From JAKZRT01 sp047518005 (GTDB lineage: Bacteria > Pseudomonadota > Alphaproteobacteria > Rhodobacterales > Rhodobacteraceae), in assembly GCA_047518005.1 (NCBI GenBank), contig JAKZRT010000135.1, forward strand, positions 1 through 19,238: a stretch of DNA of 19,238 nt, in the 5' to 3' direction. Of the stretch, positions 1 to 5,959 are shown piece after piece. The notes under the pieces were generated by a model. It saw only the letters and a program-made list of their open reading frames with translations, was not told the DNA's origin and searched no databases. A program made the position numbers and the translations under genes. Numbering within the stretch: position 1 is the first letter of the stretch; the number at the start of each line of letters is the position of its first letter.

Positions 1-30
1 GGGAAGGCCCGTCGCTCGGCAATCCGAACG

Positions 31-339
31 TTACGGGTGTCCGGATCGGGGTCCGACGGCCGGATCCGGTGTGCGCACTTCGGCCGTCGCTCTTCTCAGG
101 TCCCTGAAGATGCGGCTCACCTTCCGGGCGTAGCGGTTGCCGGCCGGGGTGAGCGTCACTCCGTTGCTTTGCCGGACAAACAGCTCGGTTCCCAGAAATC
201 GCTCCAGCTGGCGAACATGCCTGCTGACGGCGCCGGGCGAGACCCGCAGCTCGGCCGCCGCGTACAGGAAGCTCTCATGCCGGCCCGCCGCTTCGAATGC
301 CTGGAGCGAGTTCAGCGGCGGGAGCGGCTCATTGGACAT
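31..339 (-). CDS. Truncated LysR-type transcriptional regulator (HTH half only, possible pseudogene)
   Basis: The 102-residue product holds only the N-terminal winged helix-turn-helix of a GcvA-like LysR regulator. It begins PPLNSLQAFEAAGRHESF and continues through the dimerisation-helix start RHVRQLERFLGTELF. By eye it is about 70% identical to the same part of the full-length LysR gene at 714-1622. Family members are about 300 residues, so the effector-binding domain is missing: a TAA at 31-33 ends the frame. Just downstream, in another frame, the bases encode TRNVRIAERRAF, which loosely matches DRAIVISTLPIF in the paralogue. A frameshift shortly before the stop is therefore plausible, but only 30 bases remain before the window edge. 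The promoter and operator are intact (see 361-408). The gene may be a decayed duplicate or a short DNA-binding protein that competes for the shared operator. Confidence 0.7.
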   Translation of the reverse strand: MSNEPLPPLNSLQAFEAAGRHESFLYAAAELRVSPGAVSRHVRQLERFLGTELFVRQSNGVTLTPAGNRYARKVSRIFRDLRRATAEVRTPDPAVGPRSGHP

Positions 340-360
340 GTATTTCCGAGACTGGCTGAG

Positions 361-379
361 GCCTTAGAGAAGTTGAGCC
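361..379 (-). promoter_or_regulatory. LysR-type operator, copy 1 (T-N11-A dyad)
   Basis: The minus strand reads GGCTCAACTTCTCTAAGGC, a GGCT-N11-AGGC dyad that fits the LysR T-N11-A box. It directly abuts the -10 hexamer at 380-385 and ends 21 bases before the ATG of the truncated LysR gene, so it would cover the transcription start. That position suggests autorepression. The same dyad sits in the same place in front of the second LysR gene. The match is seen in the sequence; the binding protein is inferred. Confidence 0.6.
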
Positions 380-408
380 AGCCTACGTTTATTGCAGGTC
401 ACGGTCAA
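380..408 (-). promoter_or_regulatory. Sigma-70-type promoter of the truncated LysR gene
   Basis: On the minus strand, TTGACC (403-408) and TAGGCT (380-385) are separated by exactly 17 bases. The paralogous LysR gene has TTGACC-N17-TAGTAT at the same distance from its start. A 16-base block around the -35 (397-412) is nearly identical in both, one mismatch by eye, and lies 58 bases from each start codon. Transcription would begin near 373, leaving a leader of about 34 bases. Confidence 0.6.
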
Positions 409-713
409 TCGCGGGGGGGCGGCGATGTCCGTCCGGATTGCCCGGAATCGCTGGCAAGCGAGCCGGAAGCGGGGCGTCCGGTCACCGGAAACCGAAGCCG
501 GCGCGACGAGGGAGGCGGATCGGCGGATGTCGGGGAGGCGGCGCCAGGGAAGACGATCCGGTGCTGCCCGAAGGGGACGGTTGGCCGCACCGCCGTGGCC
601 TGCAAGGGCCGCGCGGAACGCTCAGGCGGCGATCCGGCGCCGATCCGCGGAGCCCGGCCGAACGATCGGGGTTGCGACGCCTTCCGGCGCGGGGCGGGCG
701 AGCCCGAGGACGG

Positions 714-1622
714 TCAGCCGTTCGACGGCTTGCCTGCCGCACATTCCTGCAGGAGCCACTCCTTCAACCGAACGAGGGTTCGATCGTTCGCCGACGAAGC
801 GGTCATGACCAGGTGATAGGATTTCTCGGAAACGACCGAGAGATGCGCGAGCGGGACGAGCTTTCCGGTCGCCAGTTCCTTGGCGACCATCTCGCCATGG
901 CCGACGGCCATCCCCATGCCGTCGACCGCCGCCTGGATGACGCCCTTGTAAAGCGCAAAGCGCATGTTGGCGGCAAGCTCGCCGGCCGTTGCGCCGACGG
1001 CCCGGGTCCAGTCCGGCCAGTCGGTGTCCCAGTACATGTCGTGCAGCAGGGGTTGGCCGATGACCTCGTCGGCGCCGGGGTGGGCGGACAGCGTCTTGCG
1101 GAATTGCGGGCTGCAGACGGGAAAGACCTCTTCTCCGAACAGCCGCGTGACACTGTAGCCGGGATGCTGTCCATTCGAATACATGATCCACGCATCGACG
1201 TCTTCGCGCTCCGCGTCGTGCTCGCCGTTGTGAACCTCGATCCGCAGCTCCGCCCGGTCGAACGCCTTCCTGAATGACGGAATGCGGCGGTAGAGCCAGC
1301 GTTCCGAGAATATCGGGAGGGTCGAGATCACGATCGCGCGGTCGCCCGACGGCGTGCGGACGCGATCCGTCGCGGTTCTCAGGTCCCTGAGAATGCCGCT
1401 GACCTTCCCGGCGTATTCCTTTCCGGCCGAGGTGAGCGTGACCCCGTTGCTTCGCCTGACGAACAGTTCGGTTCCCAGATAGCGCTCGAGCAGCCTCACA
1501 TGTCTGCTGATGGAGCCCGACGTGACGCCCTGTTCGGCCGCCGCTTCCAGGAAGCTCTCGTGTCTCGCCGCCGCATCGAATGCCTTGAGAGAATTCAGAG
1601 GGGGCAATCGATTGGTGTTCAT
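714..1622 (-). CDS. LysR-type transcriptional regulator (GcvA-like)
   Basis: This is a full-length regulator of 302 residues. The winged HTH lies at about residues 8-66, with PPLNSLKAFDAAARHESF, the recognition-helix region SGSISRHVRLLERYLG and TELFVRRSNGVTLT. This is the signature of the GcvA/AmpR subgroup. The effector-binding domain covers about 92-295. The start gives the standard LysR N-terminus and has an AGGGA stretch just upstream. Its promoter and operator match those of the truncated paralogue downstream, so the two genes are a tandem duplication. No divergently transcribed target is adjacent, which is unusual for a LysR gene; the nearest gene upstream starts over 900 bases away. 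The effector and targets cannot be read from the sequence. The T-N11-A box over its own start suggests autoregulation. Confidence 0.92.
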   Translation of the reverse strand: MNTNRLPPLNSLKAFDAAARHESFLEAAAEQGVTSGSISRHVRLLERYLGTELFVRRSNGVTLTSAGKEYAGKVSGILRDLRTATDRVRTPSGDRAIVISTLPIFSERWLYRRIPSFRKAFDRAELRIEVHNGEHDAEREDVDAWIMYSNGQHPGYSVTRLFGEEVFPVCSPQFRKTLSAHPGADEVIGQPLLHDMYWDTDWPDWTRAVGATAGELAANMRFALYKGVIQAAVDGMGMAVGHGEMVAKELATGKLVPLAHLSVVSEKSYHLVMTASSANDRTLVRLKEWLLQECAAGKPSNG

Positions 1623-1643
1623 GGGTCCCTGGCTCCGCCATCC

Positions 1644-1662
1644 GGCTCAATAATACTTAGCC
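1644..1662 (-). promoter_or_regulatory. LysR-type operator, copy 2 (T-N11-A dyad)
   Basis: The minus strand reads GGCTAAGTATTATTGAGCC. This is a perfect GGCT-N11-AGCC dyad and a textbook T-N11-A LysR box. It directly follows the -10 at 1663-1668 and ends 21 bases before the LysR start codon, the same geometry as copy 1. Placement over the transcription start points to autorepression by the LysR protein. That role is inferred. Confidence 0.7.
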
Positions 1663-1691
1663 ATACTACGAGCAACGTGGGTCGCGGTCAA
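1663..1691 (-). promoter_or_regulatory. Sigma-70-type promoter of the full-length LysR gene
   Basis: On the minus strand, TTGACC (1686-1691) and TAGTAT (1663-1668) are separated by 17 bases. The -35 block GCGATTGACCGCGACC is shared, with one mismatch, with the promoter of the paralogue. Conservation of both hexamers, their spacing and their distance to the start supports a functional promoter. Confidence 0.68.
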
Positions 1692-1900
1692 TCGCTGTCC
1701 GAAACGGCATCGCGTGGGGAAACGGGTCCGGATTGCGGCCCGCCGGAGAGGTCGGCACCAGATCCGCAACGTGACGCAAGCGCCAGCCCAAGGCGGGCGC
1801 GATCGCGGGCAGCGTCTCTGCGGCCGCCGGTGGCGGTGCAAGGGCGCGGTGCGATTTCCGGGGCGGGTTGGGTTGTGCATGAAGTATCGGGCCGGGGTAT

Positions 1901-1919
1901 GCCTCACAAATACTGAGCC
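1901..1919 (-). promoter_or_regulatory. LysR-type operator, copy 3 (orphan)
   Basis: The minus strand reads GGCTCAGTATTTGTGAGGC, again GGCT-N11-AGGC. It shares the GGCT half-site, the 11-base spacing and an AGTATT core with copy 2. Unlike copies 1 and 2 it has no TTGACC-type -35 at the matching distance and no gene directly downstream. It may regulate an unseen transcript, act as an auxiliary site for the LysR protein, or be a relic of a lost target gene. Confidence 0.5.
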
Positions 1920-2208
1920 ACGACTTAAGAAAAATCGGTTGCGAGGGACTGCGCACCTCTCCATGCTTGTCGAATCGTGGTCCGGACCGCGATGGGCTGG
2001 CGTTTCGGAGAATGGTTCGGAGCGCGCGGGAGGGCTTGGCTCGCCCCAAAGTTTGCCGGAGGATTTGGATGGTATATGGGGAATGTCGGTTACAACATAA
2101 ATTTGCCAATTTTTTCAACGTGCCCTCAAGCAGGCCCCAGCGTCGGCAGCGCGAAAACCGATTGTTTCCCGATCATTAACTGATTGTTCTTGGGTCGGCG
2201 TCAATTAG

Positions 2209-2243
2209 ACCGGCTTGGCCAGCGTCATTCCGCTGTGGCCGGT
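2209..2243. other. Imperfect intergenic hairpin
   Basis: ACCGGC (2209-2214) pairs with GCCGGT (2238-2243), and CAGCG (2220-2224) pairs with CGCTG (2231-2235). The arms enclose a 6-base apical loop and an asymmetric internal loop. A short TTTCT follows. It could be a weak terminator or part of a small RNA, but no partner gene is evident. Confidence 0.3.
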
Positions 2244-2548
2244 TTCTCACCCCTCGCCATACGCGGCAGGCTCGCGTCTTATCGGGCGCGCTTCCCGGTC
2301 AAGGCCGATCAACAATGTCCCGTCCTGCATTAAATTGTCGTTCCAGCCAAGCCAGTTGCCGCGCATGGCCGGGGGCTTTTGATCTTGGAATTGCGCACGG
2401 AACTAAGAATCAATCATGATTTTTCAACGGGTTTCGGCAAAGTTGCCATAATGAGGCCAAACTGTTGACGCATTTCCGCCACATTTTCTGACCCCCACGA
2501 ACCTGCTTTGCTGTACCTTGGGGTAAGTCAATTTTGGTGGGGGGCACC

Positions 2549-2995
2549 ATGTACGAGTATAAGGTTTTGGAACGTCCGACGGCTTCGGGCGCGCGGTGGT
2601 TCAAACGCAAAGCGCGCACCGTTGCAGCGTTAAGCGATGCCATCAACGATCAGGCGCTGGACCGCTGGGAATTTCAGCGAACCGAACCCGGCCCGCGCAA
2701 CAGTCAGCTTTTGATCTTTCGCCGCGTCATCAAACCGCGTGATGCGTCAGCGCTGGTGTTCACGTCAAAATACGCAAAATCCGCCAGAGCCACGCAAAAA
2801 ATTGTTGCGCGGCGGCCCCGGCATAGGGTGCGCATCGAAGATCTGGAGCTGCTCGAGCGTCTGCGCGATGATCAGCGCAAGATCGGCCCGACCGTCAAAC
2901 GGCCAGACCCGTCGGTACCTTCCAAGGGCACCGAGAACGGCGATGCGGCTTCGGTGATCCGGATGGTGCCAGACACGTCAACGCCTAGCCGCTGA
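2549..2995 (+). CDS. DUF4177-like small protein
   Basis: I place the start at the ATG at 2549 (MYEYKVLERPTASG), preceded by a G-rich Shine-Dalgarno-like GGTGGGGGG. A TTG at 2534 would add five residues. The product is 148 residues. Residues 1-60 resemble the DUF4177 family: a YEYKV strand, a helix AALSDAINDQALDRWEF, then a strand ending LLIFRR. The rest is a basic, probably flexible tail (KYAKSARATQKIVARRPRHR, then RIEDLELLERLRDDQRKIG). DUF4177 proteins have no established function. Its last 11 bases overlap the end of the convergent bolA gene. No membrane segment or signal peptide is visible. The family call is from the N-terminal pattern only. Confidence 0.75.
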   Translation: MYEYKVLERPTASGARWFKRKARTVAALSDAINDQALDRWEFQRTEPGPRNSQLLIFRRVIKPRDASALVFTSKYAKSARATQKIVARRPRHRVRIEDLELLERLRDDQRKIGPTVKRPDPSVPSKGTENGDAASVIRMVPDTSTPSR

Positions 2996-3242
2996 TCTCC
3001 AGCGCCAGGGCGTGAATGCGACCGACCAGATCGGTGCCCAGGGCCCTATGCACGGCCCGGTGCCGGTCCAGACGCGTCATCGCGCCAAAGACAGGGGCCC
3101 GGATAACCACGTTGAAATGGCTTTGACCGCCGTCGGAATAGCCCGCATGGCCACGATGGGCCTCGCTGTCGTCGATGACATCCAGCACATCGGGGGCAAA
3201 GCTTTGTTGCAGTTTGTGACGAATTTCGTCCGCGATTGTCAT
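2985..3242 (-). CDS. bolA: BolA family protein
   Basis: The 85-residue product fits the BolA family in length and pattern. It has an N-terminal helix (IADEIRHKLQQSFAPDVLDVIDDS), the conserved SHFNVVIRAPVFGAMTRLDRHRAVHRALG core that includes the family's helix-turn-helix-like segment, and a C-terminal IHALALEI strand. BolA proteins act with monothiol glutaredoxins in iron-sulfur cluster trafficking, and some bind DNA and affect cell shape. The gene is divergent from the J-domain gene with 74 bases between the starts, a common arrangement in Rhodobacteraceae. A GAAGGGGG stretch lies about 12 bases upstream of the ATG, so the ribosome site is weak. It overlaps the DUF4177 gene tail to tail. Confidence 0.9.
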   Translation of the reverse strand: MTIADEIRHKLQQSFAPDVLDVIDDSEAHRGHAGYSDGGQSHFNVVIRAPVFGAMTRLDRHRAVHRALGTDLVGRIHALALEISG

Positions 3243-3316
3243 TTTTTACCAAAACCCCCTTCTATCTTGCCCGGAAGCTACTAAACTCACCTGTCCGAGT
3301 CGAAAAGGTGTGTTTC

Positions 3317-3949
3317 ATGAGCAAAGGCGATCCCTTCGGTTTCGACATTTCGGTGTCGGCGGATAAGAAAAAGCGCACGCGCGGCAAGCGCGGTATGTCC
3401 GGTGCGTTCGAGACTTCGGTACGCCAGTGCGAACATGCTGGCTGTGCCGAGACCGCCAAATACCGCGCGCCCAAGTCGCCTGATACACTCGATGAATATT
3501 TCTGGTTCTGCAAGGACCACGTGCGCGAATACAACGTGAAATGGAATTTCTTCAACGGGGCAACTCCCGAAGAATTTGACGCCCAGCGAGACAGCGACCG
3601 GGTCTGGAACCGCGAGACCAAGCCCTTTGGACACGCCACCGATGAACAACGCGCCTGGGCGCGACTGGGCGTGGACGATGCCCATCAGGTGCTGGGCGAC
3701 AACGCCACGCGCAACCCCGGCAAGTCGATCACCGGCACCCGCCGTCTGCCGCCGACCGAACGCCGGGCGCTGGATATTCTGGAAGCGCGCGATCACTGGA
3801 CCAAGTCCGAGATTCGCAAGCAATACAAAGGCTTTGTCAAAGACCTTCATCCTGACATGAACGGCGGTGCCCGCGAAGACGAAGACCGCTTGCAAGAGGT
3901 CGTCTGGGCCTGGGACCAGATCAAGGAAAGCCGCAATTTCAAAGAATAA
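3317..3949 (+). CDS. J-domain (DnaJ-class) co-chaperone with N-terminal Cys/His cluster
   Basis: I choose the ATG at 3317 (MSKGDPFGF) because AAAAGG lies just upstream; an in-frame start at 3236 would overlap the bolA start. The product is 210 residues. The C-terminal third is a J domain: DILEARDHWTKSEIRKQYKGF, then the diagnostic HPD at residues 178-180 (KDLHPDMNGG), then a last helix EDRLQEVVWAWDQIK. J domains stimulate the ATPase of DnaK. Residues 38-68 hold C38-x4-C43 and C65-x2-H68, a possible zinc-binding treble clef. The canonical DnaJ Gly/Phe linker and CxxCxGxG repeats are absent, so this is a class III J-protein. Genes of this type commonly precede cobS in Rhodobacteraceae, but a role in cobaltochelatase assembly is only a guess. 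Confidence 0.9.
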   Translation: MSKGDPFGFDISVSADKKKRTRGKRGMSGAFETSVRQCEHAGCAETAKYRAPKSPDTLDEYFWFCKDHVREYNVKWNFFNGATPEEFDAQRDSDRVWNRETKPFGHATDEQRAWARLGVDDAHQVLGDNATRNPGKSITGTRRLPPTERRALDILEARDHWTKSEIRKQYKGFVKDLHPDMNGGAREDEDRLQEVVWAWDQIKESRNFKE

Positions 3950-3970
3950 CGGCAGGCGGGCCTCGAAGTC

Positions 3971-4203
3971 ATGCAAAGCCGGTTAGCCGTCATAATGGTA
4001 GCCGATGTTGTGGGGTTTTCCCGAATGATGGCGGCAAAGCAATCAATGAATTGCACGAGACGATCAAGATCGGCGAAAATGATCCTTTCGTGGCCGCTCG
4101 AAAATTCATGTTGGCCGTCTGCCTATACTGTCAGGGAAATTTTGACGGGGCGGCGGAACAAATAACGCAAGGGATACAGGTTAGCCCGATAGTGACCCAA
4201 TGT
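3971..4203 (+). pseudogene. Adenylate/guanylate cyclase relic (N-terminus plus TPR fragment)
   Basis: Residues RLAVIMVADVVGFSRMM from 3971 match the start of the class III cyclase catalytic domain, where the first metal-binding Asp lies in ADVVGFSR. Within about 20 residues the similarity stops. In a different frame from about 4030 the bases encode KAINELHETIKIGENDPF and then LAVCLYCQGNFDGAAEQI, which resembles the C-terminal tetratricopeptide part of long bacterial cyclase-TPR proteins. Such proteins are usually around 500-600 residues, so almost the whole middle has been lost. The relic fills the gap between the J-domain gene and cobS. The cyclase part is confident, the TPR part moderate. 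Confidence 0.65.
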
Positions 4204-4315
4204 CTTATTCGGACCGCCAGCCGGACTGCAAGGCCCTTGCTCTTGAGCCCATTTTCAGGCAGGTGACCGCCAACGCCGGGGCTTTGCCGCGCAAGGCGGT
4301 AATCTCCTGGCTTTC

Positions 4316-5305
4316 ATGATGGACGACGACGCAATGAGCACGCTTGCCAAACCCACCGAAGACGTCTCGGTCCGCGATCTCTTCGGGATCGAAAGTGACA
4401 TGAAGGTCAAGGGCTTCGCCGAGGTCGGCGAGCGGGTGCCGGCGATCGATCACACCTATAAGTTCGACCCCGAGACGACGCTGGCGATCCTGGCCGGTTT
4501 CGCCCACAACCGCCGCCTGATGATCCAGGGCTATCACGGCACCGGCAAATCGACCCACATCGAACAAGTCGCGGCGCGGCTGAAATGGCAGTGCGTGCGT
4601 GTCAATCTGGACAGCCACATCAGCCGGATCGACCTGATTGGCAAGGACGCGATCAAGCTGCGCGACGGCAAGCAGGTCACCGAGTTTCACGAGGGCATCC
4701 TGCCCTGGGCGCTCAGGAACCCGACGGCGATAGTGTTCGATGAATACGATGCGGGCCGGGCCGATGTGATGTTCGTTATCCAACGGGTGCTGGAACACGA
4801 CGGCAAACTGACCTTGCTGGACCAGAACGAGATCATCACGCCGCACCCGTCGTTTCGTCTGTTTGCCACCGCCAACACCGTTGGTCTGGGTGACACCACC
4901 GGGCTTTACCACGGCGTGCAGCAGATCAACCAGGCGCAGATGGACCGCTGGTCGATGGTCGCGACCCTGAACTATCTGTCGCATGATGCGGAAACCGCGA
5001 TCGTTCTGGCCAAATGCCCGCATTACAACACCGAGAAAGGTCGCACCAGCATCAGCCATATGGTGACTGTGGCCGACCTGACCCGCACCGCCTTCATGAA
5101 CGGCGATCTCTCGACCGTGATGTCGCCCCGGACGGTCATCATGTGGGCCCAGAACGCCGAAATTTTCCGCGATCTGGGCTATGCTTTCCGGCTGACGTTC
5201 CTGAACAAATGCGACGAGCTGGAACGCGAAACCGTGGCCGAGTTCTATCAGCGCTGCTTCGACGAGGAACTGCCGGAAAGTGCGGCGAGTGTGAGCTTGG
5301 GGTGA
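4316..5305 (+). CDS. cobS: Aerobic cobaltochelatase subunit CobS (AAA+ ATPase)
   Basis: CobS is the ATPase subunit of the aerobic cobaltochelatase. Together with CobT it forms a cytoplasmic complex that drives CobN to insert Co2+ into hydrogenobyrinic acid a,c-diamide during cobalamin synthesis. The 329-residue product has Walker A GYHGTGKST (72-80, K78), Walker B IVFDEYD (139-145) and a sensor-1-like FATANTVGLGD near 183. The conserved end DEELPESAASVSLG is typical of the family. Three ATGs (4316, 4319, 4334) are possible starts and none has a strong Shine-Dalgarno; MSTLAKPTEDVSV at 4334 is equally credible. cobT normally follows directly, but here an M15 peptidase gene intervenes. Confidence 0.97.
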   Translation: MMDDDAMSTLAKPTEDVSVRDLFGIESDMKVKGFAEVGERVPAIDHTYKFDPETTLAILAGFAHNRRLMIQGYHGTGKSTHIEQVAARLKWQCVRVNLDSHISRIDLIGKDAIKLRDGKQVTEFHEGILPWALRNPTAIVFDEYDAGRADVMFVIQRVLEHDGKLTLLDQNEIITPHPSFRLFATANTVGLGDTTGLYHGVQQINQAQMDRWSMVATLNYLSHDAETAIVLAKCPHYNTEKGRTSISHMVTVADLTRTAFMNGDLSTVMSPRTVIMWAQNAEIFRDLGYAFRLTFLNKCDELERETVAEFYQRCFDEELPESAASVSLG

Positions 5306-5357
5306 TCTCGACCGTTTAAGTTGCGGACAGGATGCGTTACAATCCTCGTATTGGAAG

Positions 5358-5363
5358 AGGAGG
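5358..5363 (+). promoter_or_regulatory. Strong ribosome binding site of the M15 peptidase gene
   Basis: A perfect AGGAGG lies 9 bases before the ATG at 5373, stronger than those of the cob genes on either side. It fixes the start and suggests the gene carries its own expression signals. A TACAAT hexamer at 5338-5343 could be its -10, but no good -35 is seen at 16-18 bases. Confidence 0.6.
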
Positions 5364-5372
5364 GATTAACGC

Positions 5373-5843
5373 ATGGCATTCAATCTTTCGAAAAGATCGC
5401 TGCAACGGCTCGAGGGCGTGCACCCGGATCTGGTGGCGATCGTCAAAGAGGCAATCCAGATAACCCAGCATGATTTCGGCGTATCCTGCGGAATGCGGAC
5501 GCTGGAGGAACAAAAGAAGCTGGTGCAAAGTGGAGCGTCGCAGACGCTTGCATCGCGCCACTTGACCGGACACGCCGTTGACCTTTTCGGGTCTCGCCAA
5601 GGCAAGGCGATTTTCGACTGGCCTGCGATCTATATCATTTCAGACGCAATGATCACTGCGGCGCGCGGCATAAGCACGCCGTTGCGGTTGGGTGGCGCAT
5701 GGAATTGTGGCGACGTCTGCCAGTCGGAACTGGACGCCGAGGCGCTTTCCGCGGATTACATACTGCACAAAAAGCAAACGGGCGGGAGGGCGTTTCTGGA
5801 CGGTCCCCATTTCGAATTGCCAAAACAAAGCTATCCGGCCTAG
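5373..5843 (+). CDS. M15 family metallopeptidase, phage-endolysin-like
   Basis: The 156-residue product resembles M15 (VanY/T5-endolysin type) peptidases found in many proteobacterial prophages, which cleave peptidoglycan stem peptides. The start MAFNLSKRSLQRLEGVHPDL is the usual one for these phage enzymes. The zinc site is complete: S61-R-H63-L-T-G-H-A-V-D70 gives ligands H63 and D70, and D143-G-P-H146-F-E gives the catalytic Asp and third ligand. There is no signal peptide or membrane segment, so export would need a holin or lysis. No other phage gene is nearby. It splits cobS from cobT, has its own strong ribosome site and looks lower in GC than its neighbours, all consistent with transfer. 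Confidence 0.88.
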   Translation: MAFNLSKRSLQRLEGVHPDLVAIVKEAIQITQHDFGVSCGMRTLEEQKKLVQSGASQTLASRHLTGHAVDLFGSRQGKAIFDWPAIYIISDAMITAARGISTPLRLGGAWNCGDVCQSELDAEALSADYILHKKQTGGRAFLDGPHFELPKQSYPA

Positions 5844-5959
5844 CCAGATTTCAGCCGACGTTTCTGCGACCATGCACCCGCGCGTACTGGATATTCGAGC
5901 AGTCGCGGGCGGTCGAATGCCGCTTGCCTTTTGAGCGGATTGGGGGAAATAACCACAGC

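Larger units (their letters stand above)
340..713. other. Intergenic gap between the two LysR genes
   Basis: Apart from the promoter and operator at 361-408, I see no gene, RNA or clear terminator here. The stretch from about 412 to 713 is very GC-rich. All open frames crossing it lack recognisable domains and continue as antisense shadows of the LysR genes. The block GTCCGGATTG occurs here (431-440) and also upstream of the second LysR gene near 1726, so the duplicated segment may extend beyond the promoter. Confidence 0.5.
1692..2548. other. Long intergenic stretch without a recognisable gene
   Basis: I find no protein with a recognisable domain on either strand; the open frames present are short, low-complexity and overlap each other. 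The first part (to about 1900) is GC-rich like the neighbouring genes, and the rest is clearly richer in A and T. It contains a third copy of the LysR operator (1901-1919) and an imperfect hairpin (2209-2243). No tRNA cloverleaf was seen. A small RNA or a decayed gene cannot be excluded. Confidence 0.45.

Noticed and set aside
37..816. Long plus-strand open frame (259 codons) across the LysR region
   Set aside because: It is antisense to both LysR genes, has an Arg/Gly-rich composition and no domain; high GC makes such frames common.
622..1650. 342-codon minus-strand frame overlapping the LysR gene
   Set aside because: It is the shifted frame of the real LysR gene and continues into GC-rich non-coding sequence; no recognisable domain.
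4205..5059. Minus-strand frame of 284 codons opposite cobS
   Set aside because: Antisense shadow of a strongly conserved gene; no family recognised.
5321..5343. Promoter TTGCGG / TACAAT before the M15 gene
   Set aside because: The hexamers are only 11 bases apart; the TACAAT alone is not enough for a call.
5699..5959. Extended N-terminus of cobT
   Set aside because: The upstream in-frame codons overlap the M15 peptidase gene in another frame and do not resemble CobT; ATG 5960 gives the usual N-terminus.
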